This document shows, in pieces, positions 38,836-53,095 of a stretch of DNA of 64,000 bases; within the stretch, counting starts at the first letter, position 1; each line of letters begins with the position of its first letter. The stretch comes from Hymenolepis diminuta (lineage: Eukaryota; Platyhelminthes; Cestoda; Cyclophyllidea; Hymenolepididae), in assembly GCA_900708905.1 (NCBI GenBank), contig CAADRB010000032.1:1330603-1394602 (forward strand), in the 5' to 3' direction. Made by a program: the position numbers and the translations under genes. The notes below the pieces were generated by a model that saw nothing but the letters and a program-made list of their open reading frames with translations, was not told where the DNA came from and made no database searches.

Positions 38836-39125
38836 CATATAATGACGTCAGAATGTCAAGAGTTTTACTTTATTTGAATTCTGTAAGCACTGATTTGTCC
38901 ATAGAAATTTACTTTGTAATATTCAAATCTCACAAAACTCAGTTTCCATGTTTTGATCCACGGTATTCGGAATTAGTTTACGAGTTGGTTTAGTAAAATT
39001 ATCGGTCATGCCAATTTGATTCATCTCTTATCTTCTGACAGTCATGGGTAAATATTTGAGATGGACAAAGGCGTTTTAAACATAGCAAAGCTCACTAGAG
39101 GTCACCTTGAGTGAACTTTATTAAC
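38836..39125 (+). repeat. family A, fullest copy
   Basis: It starts TAATGACGTCAGAATGTCAA, then TTATTTGAATTCTGTAAGCA, TTTGTCCATAG, GGTCATGCCAATTTGATTCA, GTCATGGGTAAATATTTGAG and GGCGTTTTAAACATAGCAAA, and ends in GCTCACTAGAGGTCACCTTG. It shows the whole order, about 290 bases, and is useful as a reference for the family. Confidence 0.55.
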
Positions 39126-42094
39126 GATTGAATGTAAATTAAAACAGTACAATTTCTTAAATAAAATTTTGATTTTGAATTAGACCTTAACATTACCCAC
39201 TTTGTGTTTATTTAAAGTGAAAATTTTATTCAAAGCAATTATCCATTTCCGGCCGGCCTCTCCCACATCTTATGATTACATGCGAACGAAGGAGCCGTGT
39301 TTTTCTCCAACGTGGCTGATAACATATTGTCACCACTATTTTTCTAATTTTGTTGTGCTAATTTCCGGTGGTCTGATTTTATTTTCAAAGTGAACGGGTT
39401 AATTTGTTTAAAAGCGAATAGCCCTATTATTTCCACGTTCCATAGATAGAAAGAGAATTTCTTCCAAATTCGTATCAAATGTTTTTATTAAAACTCCGAT
39501 ACCATATTACTCTGTTAGGACTGTAAGCTGTTGAAAATCATGCGAAATCGTTTTGCCTTCTCAACCATTTGAGCAAAAGACCAACCCTTTTTTTTTATAA
39601 AGCCGGTCAGTAGGCAATGACCATCTTCGACAAACATCTACTCCAGTCCGGAGATGAATAATTAAATTGGAATTTTGGAACGTGAGCTACCTATTTAGTA
39701 AATACTTTATAAGCTGGAAAAAAATTCGAAAGAAATATGGCTCTTAGATACCTAGATGTTGCTTTCAGTTTATTTGAATCCCCTCCTCTTTATCATCTAT
39801 TGAAATTTCTCTTAACGGCTTCAATTGCCTCACACAACTAAAAACAGTACATTTTTTGCACTGCTGTGAGTTATAATAATGAAATACCATATTTGTGTTC
39901 CTAATTGCACCAGTTTAAGATCTGAATATCAAAATAGAACTTGGTATTGTACTTACTTAAAGGTATTTAAGTTCTGTATCACTACGTTCTTCCGGCTTCT
40001 GATTAGTGTAAACATCCGGAACGACTCGTTAAAGCTATAAAAAACATTAAGTTCATTATTTTATTTGCAAAGAGAGAAGGTACTTTGATCATTTCATTCT
40101 CAAATTAAGCCCTCAGTTACAATTTCTGATTGAAGAATAGACTAATGTTCACATTTACGAACTCTCTAGTATAGACTATTTGCAGTCAAGATTTTAGTAA
40201 TTGGATCTCCGTTATAAGCTAATATATTGTTCTTTGCAAAGCAATCGAGCATTTATGGGAAACAAAACAGGTGTCGAACTCTGAATCAATGTGCTTATCG
40301 TAGTAATCGCTTGCAGCTGTTGTTACCACAACTCTACCTCTATGTCCTTCGATTAACCTAAGTCACAACTGATAATTTTTACTGGGAACTGCATTTCCTT
40401 TTTTTAGGCACTGAAAAAAAATCTGTTTCAGTATACTTTAACAGATCGATTGGTGCATAGCGTGGGTGAGTGACTGATAGATGACTCTAAAAGGTAACTA
40501 TCCAAATCTCTGGAGAGAGTGTTTGTAGTTTTATTTGAGGGAAAGTGTTAAGTTGCTTAATTTGGAAATAAATCTCGAAGTTGCTCTTGTAAGAAACTTG
40601 TACTCTACCACCATCTTGTTGGCCAGAATCAATTAGTGCGGTTAGTCATCAACGTCAGTGGTTGTGCACCAAAGTCCATTGATTTCATGAAACTTTTCTT
40701 CTATTAGCCAATATAATATAACTTTTGTCCTTTAATGCCAGGCTTTGTAAGGGGAAGTGTTTAAAGTTCTCATTTTGGGTCTAAATTAGTTATACAGAAA
40801 CCTCTCCACAGCTCCTCTATTGATCCTTTTTAACCAGTCCAGTTGTTTATTTTTATCTGTCATTTCCTAATGAGATGCTGAGATATTTAATTGCGTCATC
40901 TGTGAGATTAAAATACTAGCCGTAATGGTTCTAGTAACCCGTCCAGACCTGGAGGTTATTAAAAGGAAGACACATTTTACTACCACTGATGGAGATGACC
41001 TGGGATCTTTGCTCTTTACTCACACTTACTGAATTTTTAACGGAAATCTAATGTTCATGAATGGCAGGAAACAATCAACTCGGAGGTATTATAAATAGTC
41101 AGCATCTTAGGCATCATCTTCGCCTTCCGCGTCCTCATCAACTTCGCTAAATCAGGAATAGATTAAAAGAGCCATCTATTTGTTTCTTGCTATCGTAATT
41201 CCTGAATTATGCCTATGGCATTCCTTAATATATAAATTACGTATCATGAACAAATAATATGATATTCAAGGAGCGATTTCCACAGATTAAGATTCGTTCT
41301 CATTTGTCTTAATTTCCGTTTTCATCATCTCAACTTTGTGCTTTATAACACAAGAGTACTGGAAGTTTAGTCAACCTCCTATGTTCATTTTGGGAAAAGG
41401 AGAGGCATCTGATAGCCGCTCTGACATAGAAACTGGTGTTTTACTTATCAGATGGAACATTTAGCTGTTCCAATCAGTGCATTATGATCATAATACTTCT
41501 CATTTCAATTTCCTCACATGCTTGTCATTAAGTCGCTTGTAGTTTTTTGAGTGCCGGTTCCCAAGTTATCGATTTTGTCTCACTGGTTTCATTTCTGCCT
41601 ACAACAACATCACTGTACTTCAAATACTATACTGTATTAAAATCAATGCAATTGCAAGTCCATAATCTTTTTTTCCCTGGAAACTTTATTTACCTCCCTC
41701 CATTCGGTTGCGAATGTCTCTCTCCCTTGCTTTTGGGACAATGATTTATAGCTCCTTTAGGGTGCTATTTTAATTCGCCCTCTTTCCCCTTTTGTTGTTG
41801 GTTCGATGAGAGAACGGTGTCTCGTTTTGAAGGTCATGGCAAATACATACTATCAGCACTTACCACGATCATTATTTTCAAGCGGAACTTATATTTTCAG
41901 TCATTGTTTCAGAATCCTTATAAAATACCTAAACGAACACCCATGAACTAAATAACCATCATGTATAGAAGATCCGTAAATAATAGCGATCATTGTTATT
42001 GTTCATTGGAAAGCAAAAGCTTCTGCAAGATTTATTTATGGAAAAGTCCCTGACTTCGGAGAAAGAAATCAAGAAGTAGTAAGTAGGTAGTTAA

Positions 42095-42355
42095 AGTAAG
42101 GCATCCAGTCTTACTTAATTTGAATTTCAGAAGGATTGAACTGTCCATTTTCTCATAAGAGTTGTAATTTACTGTTGAATGTCTTATTGTTCAAATTTTA
42201 TGGTTTGATCCCAAGTTATTGGGTGAGTCCATGACCATGATATTCAAAACTTAGAGGAAAGGAGATTTAATTGAGTGGTTGGCTATGCCGCTTCGATTCA
42301 CTTTCATCTTCTTGTAGCCAAGAACAGATATTATTTTTGGCATCGTATATGGTCC
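42095..42355 (+). repeat. family A copy
   Basis: TTACTTAATTTGAATTTCAG, GAACTGTCCATTTTCTCATA, GTCTTATTGTTCAAATTTTA, GGTTGGCTATGCCGCTTCGA and CCAAGAACAGATATTATTTT follow the family order. Confidence 0.5.
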
Positions 42356-44055
42356 ATTAAAGATTGATTGTGTTATTTTAATTATGTTACTGACGTGAAC
42401 TGGTCTTCACTTGCATTTTTTAAGTAATCGTTCAATTTTTGGCTTATTTATTGTTTAATAATTACTAATGTTCCAAGTGTTCTTCCTCTACTCTTTTCTT
42501 TGCATTTAATTTTTCTCATTTATGAAGTTTCTGATTGTTCGGTTTTGTAAAGATAAGTTACGGTTTTGAGAAAAAAGCATGCACGTTGAATCATGTGGTG
42601 CAAATTTAATTGGGATTTCATGCCGAGATTACAAAATTTATAATCCATAGAGAGTCTCTCTATTCAAAGATGAATTATTAGCCTCTCTACGTAGATTATT
42701 TATTATTAAAACATACTATTAGGGAAGGCTCCCAAAGGGAATCTTCTTTGTGCCTTCATCCTTTAATCAAAATCTTGATACGGCAGTTTGTATCAAGAAT
42801 ATGCTGTACAGATAGATGTAATGTTGACAATATTACAGTAATTAGGAATGGAAGGAAATGCAAGTTGAAAATTTTAGTCCTGAAATGTTAGAAATTCTTT
42901 TGAATCGAAATATTGATTTTTATCTCTTCGTTTTTACATCTCTTCGATTGAAATTTTGAAGTTTTGGGGCCTTTGAGTGAAATTTTGCAATATAATCAAA
43001 GGTTTGTATCCACATGAACTTTCTTAAAGCTTTCATCCGAAATTATTGTTAATATGTTTGGTAGCAGAAGAAGACCTATATTTGGTAGAAGCCTTCAGGA
43101 CTATTTCTGGACTATTCTCGCAAAAGTCCCAGTCTTTGAAAAGTTTACCAGAAACTTTCTTAGCCATCGAGGGGTTATCTAGTAAGTTCTCCGTTTTTTT
43201 TGGATATTTTGGTTTGCAGGATTAAATTGTTTTCTCTTCAAAACTAAAATAATTGCATCCGTAAGAGTATTTTTAACATCTAACAAGGCATCCCAAAAAA
43301 GTAGGGAATTTGTGATCAATTAATGAGCATAGAAATGGGCATCATTGCTATTTATATTCATAAAAAGCAACTCGAACAAAATAGGACACTTACATTCGTA
43401 TGTCGTATCCTTTTTCCTTCCTCCTCCTTTTCCTTATACTCATAAATTAAAGACGAGGTAAGGGATGAGTCAGTTTCATCTCTATAGCTGCCTCGCTCTC
43501 ATCTCTCTTTTTTTTCTCAGTAATAAATCGGATCTCATCTCGTTTCTCCCTCTCAACTGCAGTAGCAGTGCGTATACAGTTTAATTAGTCGTTTCAGACT
43601 GAATCCGTTCATTAAACTTGCCCCTTCAGTTTCCTAATTTAATAATGCAGCAGTCATTTGAAATGTTTATAAGTCGTCTCAACGTTTATGTTTTTCAATT
43701 AGAGAGAAACGCTTACTACATTTCTTGATAGGGGGACACAAATTTGAAGTTAATGGATTTCACTTTGTATGCCATTTAAATTGTCAAGAGGAACAATTAT
43801 TCGAAGTTAAAAGTCTGGCTACCGGACTAAAAGAGCAAAGAAATTGAAAAATGCATTTTTTTTTGCAAAAAACCAACAGAACTATCAGTGTATACATTGA
43901 ATAAATTTTCAAGTATTCTTTGCTTAGGTTATTTGTATTTAATCCAGCAGCAAACTAGTCTAATATGGATCTAGTGGAAGAGATCGGAAGGAAGCTGAGA
44001 TGAAAGTCAAACTATCAAAAAGTTTTAGTTCATTTGTATACCGATGGTGCATTAA

Positions 44056-44215
44056 TCGGCGTTCACATCTGACAGGCCAGAGGTCACGAAATCAGTGCCC
44101 ATCGATTCACACCCAGTAATGTGGGTTGCCAACCTCATCAGTTATTTTAGATCAATAAGAATGATGGTAGAATGTATCTTATAAGAGCGTCTTCAGGATA
44201 CTCTCCCTCTAAATA
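44056..44215 (+). repeat. tRNA-derived SINE-like copy 3
   Basis: CCAGAGGTCACG, CAGTGCCCATCG and ACACCCAGTAATGTGGGTTG follow in the family order, then AACCTCATCAGTTATTTTAG, as in the copies near 46.4 and 48.3 kb. The B box itself is damaged. Confidence 0.5.
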
Positions 44216-44234
44216 AGTCAGTCTTGTCAACGCT

Positions 44235-44400
44235 TCTCATAATGGACCTTCATTTGATTTTCGATTTCAGGTTCTACACTTTCTCCTTAGTCAGCATAGT
44301 TCACTTCATATTCTAATATTCCGTGTTTCAAATATTGGGAAGTGTCCACTGGGTTTCAAAGTGAACTCATGTCTACAATGTCCAGAATTTACTAACCGGT
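44235..44400 (+). repeat. family D copy
   Basis: CTTCATTTGATTTTCGATTT, AGCATAGTTCACTTCATATT and GGGAAGTGTCCACTGGGTTT align with the other family D copies. It sits directly after SINE-like copy 3. Confidence 0.4.
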
Positions 44401-45944
44401 TGGTTTGTTACATTATTTCAGTATTTTTTATAATGGCCAAGATGGTGCATGTATATTTATCCATACAAATTATATTAGGGTGACATTCTGATAGGTGATA
44501 GTCGAATCATAATATTCGAGGCAACCTGAAATTGTAGGTCTGTAAAGGTTGTAGTACGTTAACATTGGGTGTTGAAAAATTTATCGATAATTAAAGTATG
44601 GTTGTATGTGATTTCGCTTAAGTGAAAAAACTCCAGTATAAAAGTCTAGCACTATTCATTTACGCAAACGGGATTAATTTTTATCAGTATTTTCCCTAAA
44701 TTCCCGTCAAATTAGACATTTCCGCTGAGCGGTATTTTCTCTCCCCACACATAGAAGAGGATGTAGACTGGAGTTAATGTAGATAGATATAGAGAGCCAG
44801 GAGCCGGTTTAATTAGACAAAATTTAAGCTGCGAACCGGAGAGACTCATAAAATGCCTGTGGTCGGGAGAGAAACAAAAGACTTATGATTTGTATGTATT
44901 AGCTTGCAACTTACCAGTTATGTGTCTGTATTTTTGAGTGTGTGAGTGCCTGAAAATGGTAATAAATCAGTAGAAAAAGGTGGTTTGCTCTTTCGCACGC
45001 AATGTTCATTTCTCACTGCAAACCCTTCCAGGCTCGCACAAATAACCTCCCTCTCCTGAAATTTTCACTACTTTCTGAGCACCCGCCAACAAAATACTTG
45101 GAGTCAAGCTATTTTTTGTATAAACTAGCTTTATATTAGTAATTTTTTCACAATTGTTGCAATTAGCCTCTTTCCTACTGCTGACCGGGATTTCCACCGA
45201 ATTAGGCTGCCGGCCATACAACTGCTAACCCCAAAGCCGCTAAATGACCAGTCCCAATTTAGCAAAATGAAGAGATAAAAGAGTAATTGAATACGTCTAT
45301 TTTTGAAGGTTTAAGAGTGGAATATTTCAAGGAGACTGTTTTCCAAGTAATAAGTTCGTCGACTAAAGCGAGATATCTAGAACATACTTTTAGTCCCAAA
45401 TATAAGACAGGTACAAAAGCCATAGAGGAAAGGTTTATCAATTTTTTAGACCGTCTCAAATGTGCTATTCAATACTTCATTTTTCGTCCAGTCTCAATGA
45501 ATGCGAGGTAACAAAAAATAAACGCGCCGGACGCTGGGAAACTGAATATTAATGGTGGCAAGTAGAGGTGATAGGATGAGAGTTTCTTCATTAACACTTT
45601 CAAATTCTTCATTTTCATATCAAGATACGTCTTTTAAGCAGCATTTCTTTATTGTGATATTTATTCTTGCAATATAGTTTAGCATCTTTGCTAGCATAAA
45701 AGAAATAATCCTTATTTCTTGGATTGTATTCGTTTTAATCGTCATTTTAGTGTTGAGAGCATAATTTAAGAATGTTCATACGCTTTTATATTGGCAATAA
45801 AAATTTTTAAATGTCAGTTTCTAAGCATCTGCCTTAAATTTGGTGAGCTCCCAACAAAAGACTGAGCACCAAACAAGATCTTTATGTTTAAAAGGAACTT
45901 TACAAATTCTCATTGAGGGAAAATTTTGACTGCCAAGGACAATA

Positions 45945-46330
45945 AAGCAGTTCAATATGGGTTAGAGAAGGCTCATCGACAAGAAGTAGAAAGTACTGTC
46001 AAGACAGCAAAAGAGTCGTACATAATTGAATTGTTGAATTCTTGTTGTATCCTTTTTACTTTTTGGATATAGTCCACTGCTTCACTTTCTAATGTTCTGA
46101 ATACCAAATTTCTAGGTTATCTCCTATTTTTCTTTGTGAATTCACGTCCGAGACGAACATAGCTTATATACCAGTTGATTAATTTGGATTGCGGGTAAAC
46201 GACTTGAGATGCATTTTTTTCTCCCAATAACCAATCTACTACCAGGATTCTATGATCTAACATGATTTTAACATGCCAAAGCTCACTAGAATTCTCTCAA
46301 ATGGAACCTTTTAATATTTCACTGTGAACA
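45945..46330 (+). repeat. family B, longest copy
   Basis: CAGTTCAATATGGGTTAGAG, AAAAGAGTCGTACATAATTG, TTTTTGGATATAGTCCACTG, TTCACTTTCTAATGTTCTGA and TTTTTTCTCCCAATAACCAA follow the family order. The element ends in AACATGCCAAAGCTCACTAG, an end also seen in family A (GCTCACTAGAGGTCACC at about 39102-39118), so the two families may share a 3' end. Confidence 0.5.
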
Positions 46331-46339
46331 TCTGTGAGT

Positions 46340-46520
46340 AATTGGTCACCATGCCCGTCTGTTATATCAGAGTTCACAGGGTCAGTTCCCATCATTGAGG
46401 GAAATGGTCAACCTCATTAGCTAGTTCTAGCTAATATACAGAGTGGTAGAGTTCAAGTCTCTCACCGTGAGGCTTCATGATACCACTTTCTCCCCATGAT
46501 GGAAATTAGAAAACGCCTTT
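46340..46520 (+). repeat. tRNA-derived SINE-like copy 4
   Basis: A family-order copy with GTCAACCTCATTAGCTAGTT, then a GGTAGAGTTCAAGTCTCTCA segment, and TTCATGATACCACTTTCTCC near its 3' end. It directly follows a member of another repeat family (45945-46330), so the elements are nested or adjacent. Confidence 0.5.
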
Positions 46521-48208
46521 CTAAATGGACTTGGGGATTGTCATTAATATCACGATAGTTCGTTGTATAAGACTTTCTCAATGGCAATTCTTGCCTGGTT
46601 GTTTTTTCCTAGCATAAGTATCTCAGAAAACATGACAATTTTACGAATATATCGAAAACTCGATAAATGCCTCCGAATCGGGTCCGAGGCGAATCTTTAA
46701 ATTAATCTGTTTGAATCTCTTTTCCAAATTTGATAACTATTATAGAATATTCAAGTATATTTTACGTTAAATTAGCTGTCTTCCGTCGGCAATAAAAAAC
46801 ATTAATAGCAGGTACGGATGCAGATTGCATTAGGATGTCTATCATGAACCCAAAAAAAGCCGTAACTGAGTTTGTACTGCCAAGTTAGTCCTTTAGTTAA
46901 CTGAAAATGACCTTGAAATTGAGCATGGCGATTTGAATATCGGATAATGATTAAGGAAACCACTTGGAGTTATCGATTTCGCCCTTGCCTAAGTATCAAT
47001 GTATTGCCCCGATTTATAGATCAGGACGATCCTTCTCACCAAATATGCGCATCTTGAGTTTAATTTTTCCCAAAAAAGATGTTTTATACCTTTTCTTTCT
47101 CCCAGTGATGCAACACATACTTTAACTTTAAGAGAGTGGTTTTATAACTTAGAAATATAACGTTTTACATTACTTATTATTGGAACAGCCAACTCCATCA
47201 ATCGTTGTTTCACTTACCCTCTCATATTAATATTTTTCCTTGGTGTGGGTGTCTAGATTGCATCTTTGAAAATAGAAGGGTATGGTAATTGTAGAAAAAA
47301 AAATCTCTAATGCATAGGTTCTTTTTCAAGCAAGTTTATTGAATGCACTTTCAGATGTTACGGTGATCTTTAGGCGTTTAGATGTTCAATTTATTGGCAT
47401 GTTGTGTAGTTTGAAAACAGTTATTGAAAAATGAAGAATTAGATGCTTAGATCTATGGAAACGTTGCAATGAGCTATCTAAATTGAAGTCTCGAAGGAGC
47501 TGCGAAACCGCAAACGAATTTTAAATGTGCGCATTTTATGGTTTTTTTTAAAAGATTAATGATAAAGATATCCGATTTTTTTGAAGTATATATACCCATT
47601 ATGAGTGGTCATTCCGATCGCAGACCCTTATAATACATCCTTTTTATTGGAAACTTTAAAAGATACAAGAGCATTTCGTTAGTCCATATATCATTAAAAT
47701 TAAATGGACGTAAAATTGGAAAACTTACCTTTTTTATTTCTTTGCCATTGAACAATTCCTTTATTTTGAAGAACGGCACTTTGCAATTTTTTCTCATGTT
47801 TTATATATTCATAACTGAAAAGTCTAAAATGCTTTTAGTTCTTTGATACCTTTCTTGTAATAGTACTTTTTATGCTGTCGGTACATCTTGATTATTTAAA
47901 AATAGGGTGAACTCGCCCAAAGGAAAGTTGCAGGAAGGAATGAGGTTTCGGCATTTTCGCTCCTCCGTTTCTTATAGATCCGCGTTTATATCAGATCTTT
48001 AGGTAGTTTTCGTCCCTCCATGTGCACTTTTTAGTATTAGGCGGTGGCGATTTTCCAGTCATATATTATGCTCCTTTATTATTATTTTTCTACATATTGT
48101 GTATATTTAATTTATAGACATTTTGATATATACGTGATGATCTTCATTCCTTGTTTAAAAAGTCTTACCAACCTACTTGAAGATACCTCTATGTGTACAT
48201 TAATAATT

Positions 48209-48375
48209 GTCTAACACGCTCTTCCACAAAGTCAGAGGTCACAGATTTGATGCCCATATCAGTGCACATCCAGTGATGTGTTTGGCCAACCGCAGCGATT
48301 AAGTCTAGCTAATAGAAGGCGGCAGAATTCTTGATTCTCACCAGATGGGCTCCTAAGTGAGCTTGGTAGTTACAG
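48209..48375 (+). repeat. tRNA-derived SINE-like copy 5
   Basis: One of the better preserved copies: AAGTCAGAGGTCACAGATTT, GATGCCCATATCAGTGCACA, CCAGTGATG, GGCCAACC and CTAATAGAAGG follow in order. The B-box-like core is AGATTTGATGCCC. Confidence 0.55.
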
Positions 48376-49955
48376 ACAATACATGTCTCTTTTTGTCCTG
48401 ATGCGCTAATCCATTCCCTCCTAGATGCCCATATTGTTAAACATCAAGTTCTCAGTATTGAATTTACGCCAACCTCTTTGCTTTTGATAGTTTGAGAATA
48501 GATAGAACGCTTCATTTTACTTATTTATATTCTCTCTATTAATAAAATTTCTGTGGGCTTTCTTTTCGTTCTCTGCATCCCCACTCTCTTTCTGGTTGGC
48601 GTGAATGTTTTCTCTAAAACCTCCCAAAGTAGCGATTGTATTCACTCTTAAGGGAAGAACGAGAGAGGCTCTCTATGAATACATGGTTACATTGGATTAC
48701 ACCACTCACTCATCTTCCATGTTATGAACAAGAGTATTGCCTCTCTAATGCAGTAGCAACGTGTGCTGTCAGGGTTTAAGAGTGAGTGAGGCTGAGTAGC
48801 AGAGGCAGCACATTGGTCGCTCTTTAATGGTAATGTTCGCGATGAGTGCGTAATGGCTGCCGATTACTTTATGGAGATGCTTAGATTCGGTCGTAAATGA
48901 AGCGTGGTGGCCTGCAGTATTAGCAGTAGCTATTGGTGTTAATCCTCTTCTTCTCTCACTGTTTGTCATTCAAGCACATCATCCCATGGGATTAACGTCT
49001 CTCTGCCTCATCCAATTTATCTTCTCGCTCTCTCTTGTCTTCGAACCACTCCTGTTGCTGATGGGTTTTATGATTGATTTAACAAGGAGATGGCGTATAG
49101 CTTTCTAGTGCGGAAGCCTATCATTATTTTTTTATGATGCGGTTGCTTACTTCACTTCGATGCCAAAGTAGAACCTAAACGATAATCCATGTATCTTGTT
49201 ATTGGAGTGGTCAAAGTCGATTCATCCAATTAGTTACCTTTGGTCAACCAGAGCCATTATAAAAAAGTTTTTGGAGATCTTTCTTTATGTCAAATTGAAT
49301 AAAGGTGAACCATAAATAGTTGATTTTCTTTTTTTCTTTCTTGATAGTTAAGTAATTTGAGCTTCTCGACTGTAAATTAAATAAAATTACGGAAGTAAAA
49401 TGTAAAAGACAACTCGTCAATTTTCCGAAATACCTTTTCTGTGTCCTTTACTTGTCAACTTTTGGCATCTATCGGCCTTAAAACTCTGAAGGTGGGAGTT
49501 GCATCACCTCTCGATCTTTTGAACTTAGTTAATTCGTGTATAAGCTTTCTTCTACTATCAGATGAATCTGAAATGGATTGTGAAATGTGAAATTTATGAA
49601 AATTTAAATGAATGTAAACCTTTGCTCTTAAATACCAACATCTGCTACTATTTTCATTCACCTGTCTTAAAAGCAAAGTTCCAAACAAAAGTTCTCAAAA
49701 ATCTCAAGAGTTGAGCCGATCCGAATAATATAGAAATCTTATTTCGATAATAAAATCCTCCAATTTGTCTTTCTCCTCAGCTCAGTAAAAAGTTTGATAA
49801 AAGATGTATATTTCCTGTTGTAGTATTTTGAATCATGCCGATAAAACTTTACTTGGTAGTAGTATTGGAAATATACAACTCCAACAGAAGGGGAGAGAAG
49901 TCCCAAGAACCAAATTACACACACATTGTATTAAATAAAGGAATCAAACGCAACA

Positions 49956-50014
49956 ATGATATTGTCAGTGACAATGAATAAGTCACACTCAGAGATGTAT
50001 CACTGACAATTCAT
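49956..50014. repeat. inverted repeat / hairpin with 11-base perfect arms
   Basis: ATTGTCAGTGA (49961-49971) is the exact reverse complement of TCACTGACAAT (50000-50010). An extra ATGA/TCAT pair lies outside it (49956-49959 with 50011-50014) across a one-base bulge. The loop is 28 bases. The left arm also folds on itself (ATTGTC-AGT-GACAAT, 49961-49975). It could be a small mobile-element remnant or a hairpin RNA. No known family was recognised. Confidence 0.4.
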
Positions 50015-51289
50015 ACACAGGCATTCATGCACGTTATGCAGTTCCTAACATAGGGAAGGAAATGAAGTCACTGTGGCCAATAAGTTGAACGTGCGCTTAA
50101 ATTGACCAATAGGGAACATGGAAAGTGACTACACACATAATAGGATAAGTGCTTGCATGGCGTAATAGTATCATGTGATTAATTCGGTAATGAATCACCG
50201 GTCCAAATTACTACATCTGTATGAATCGTATCTTAGTTCGCCTAGGTTCGAATGATTAATGATTAACGCGTATATGCATTTTGAAATCCTTGTGGCCGTT
50301 AATTCAATAAAACCTTCGGTGTGTGAATTCAGAAATTTATCTTTTCACTTTCGCTTCTAGTTAGAAAAAGGATAAAAGAAGTATGCAGTCAGTTAATGCG
50401 TGTTCTCACTTGTGCCTGTCTGACCACATGATAAACTTCCGTTGAGACAAGTTGTGATTGACATCCTCTATCGTCAAGTACGCCTCATTTGTCTATATAC
50501 TCAGCTACAATTGACACAGTATACCAAAATATAATCTTATCAAGACGTGATCTCAAGATTCTTCATGGTTTTTCTTACATATACTTAAAAGTAAACTTAA
50601 CTAAGTGAGAACTCTCATATATTGTCCCGCTGTTAACGTCTTTACCGATATAAGTAAGCATTTGAATTCTTTATGGATTACCCGTTTGGTTTACTCTCTT
50701 TAAGAACATTTTTAGTGCACTTGTACGTGGTTCCTAGCGACTAAAACATATGCTCACACTTAGATTACCACTATCATCATCTCAAAGCCAAAAATAACCG
50801 ACTGAAGAGTGGGGCTGTAAAAAGTTAAAAGTTCGCGATTTGATTGCAAGATGAAATCTCATGCGCAAAATGGTTCCCTAAATACAACAAGGAGCTGAGT
50901 CCTTAAAAATTGTGAGTTTATTTTTTGATGCAGATCTAGCTGATATGAATGCTTTTATGCCAAATGTATTTAAGAATAGGAGATAAAGTAGACAAATTGT
51001 ATCACCACCAAACTTAGATTGCAATTGATGTGCTGGTACTCCTTATTTTCGGATATCTATTGAAATTATTGGTCTGCAACCGATAAAAAATCATTTTTCA
51101 TCTCCTCAAAAGTTTCGCGAAGTTAGATTAACATTATTCTAAAAGATAGGATTAAGGATGACATTCTATCAGATGATGCTTTAACCATTCTTCTCTTGTG
51201 AAATTTAATAAATAAACCCGTTTTTATTATGATCCACAGTAGACCAAAAAATTTCAATATTTACTCGGGAAAAGCAATTGAAATCGGTT

Positions 51290-51500
51290 AAGGGAAAGAC
51301 CAAGAAATGATAAGGGGAAGGGAATCAAAAAACGTTGAGAGTCTCACTTCATTTGATTTTTGGATTTGGGTTGAACAATATTTGCCGAATATGCAGTTCA
51401 CGCTCCAAAATTTAAATCTCATGATACGTCTCCTGGATTGCAGTCAGTGCTTGTCTTCAGTATCCAGTGCTTATTGATCGGTATTTTTTACTCAAATAGG
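51290..51500 (+). repeat. family D copy
   Basis: TCACTTCATTTGATTTTTGG, ATTTGGGTTGAACAATATTT and AAATCTCATGATACGTCTCC match the copy near 9.4 kb closely. Confidence 0.45.
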
Positions 51501-52984
51501 GTCGGTCTTGTTAATTCCATTCTATTTTTTTCTTCCAATAGTTGAGAAAGCAAAACGAATGTGCGTGATATTCAGCAGTTTATAGCCTTAACGTAGCAGA
51601 GATGAGATATCTTAAGGATTTAAGTTAGCAGAGCTCCATAAGCTGCGTTCACTCAAGATGAATTAAGTCTTAGCGCATAAACTATTTTCATAAAGATTTG
51701 ATGGAAAAAAGCCACTTAATCGTTTGTTTTTCTTCATTGTTTAATAAAATTTCGGGTTTTGGCTAAGCTTAGCCATTACATTTTCTGAATCAGTGACTGA
51801 GCATGTATTTCCAGAGCAATTTCTTAAAAATACGCTCCATCTGGTCTTTTTGGTAGATGACAGACACAAAAGCTCTTGCAAGTTTTAATCTTCGGAAAGG
51901 GAATCGAAATGAGTCCTATAATGTGTAGCGTCCTTATTTTCAAGCTTAATTATTGAACTCCCGGATTCATGGATGAGATCATGTCCACATTCCTCAAAGC
52001 TTGTGTACCCTTTGACTTAACGCCGTAGTTTATCGTGCCACCTCGATTTACCAGTATTTTATTACATTTGAAATAGGTAGCCAACAATAATAACAGAGCA
52101 GAGATAAAATAAGGGGTTTTAGCTTTCCCTTCATTATTGTATGTTGGACTATATTTTCTTCAAATAGTTTAATGAAAACCTCTTTCCTTCATATATATAA
52201 TAATTGTAATGTCTATCTCTGGTAATTTTCTGCTTTCAAACCATTTAAATTTCTACTTTTCACCTAGTAGTTATGTTAATTTCTATTAATTACAAATTCT
52301 TCTCTTCACAAAGCGCAAATTGTCTACCTTTTTCACAGTTTTACTCCCAGATGACAGCTTCTGTTTCTGCCATTGGAAAGTTGTTTTTTTTTTGTGTTTA
52401 AATTTTTTGCAATGAGTCACTTCCTTGGCTGCACTAATACGACTAATAGCTACCTCTCTCGGTCCTCTCAGGAAATCTCAGTCACCGCCAATGCTGTTAT
52501 AGGGTGGTGATGGTAGTTTAATAGCCTAGTCTTTTTGCTCAAAATTTTTCCAAGACACTCATCTACAAACCTAAGAGGTGATTCCTTCCTGCTCCTCACC
52601 TTATTGTTTGATCACCTTTCCGTGATTAGCTTTGAACTTGTTTTTCTAAACAGTACTAAGTGTGATTTAAAGCACCACTAGTACTAACAGAAGGAGTGTA
52701 AACAGTTAGGTCTGTGAGATTCCTGCTTCATTAGACAAGACCTAAATGCTTTTTTCTATACGCAAAAGATGGTCTCCTAGATAAGAAATACATTAGTAAA
52801 AAGCTCCGTTCAACCAAAATCTACTTATAGTCTGGTAATTTTTTTCGCTTCTTTTGTCTAAATCGGTAAAGGTTGGGTTTTCTTCATTTTACAAACTGGC
52901 ACACTACTTATAGACTTTTCAGTTATTATTATAGTCCTAGCAAGGCTACAGTTTTTCATTGTGATAAATCGGTAAGTAAAAAGA

Positions 52985-53095
52985 CCATTAAATAATAAAG
53001 AGATCGAAAAGATTTCAAGGATAAAGTGCAAATATCATAGAGTTTTACTTCAGTTAAATTTTAGATTCAGGTTATGCAATATTTATTTTTAAAGC
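52985..53095 (+). repeat. family D copy, short
   Basis: GAGATCGAAAAGATTTCAAG, CAAATATCATAGAGTTTTAC and TTAGATTCAGGTTATGCAAT match the 5' half of the family. Confidence 0.4.
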
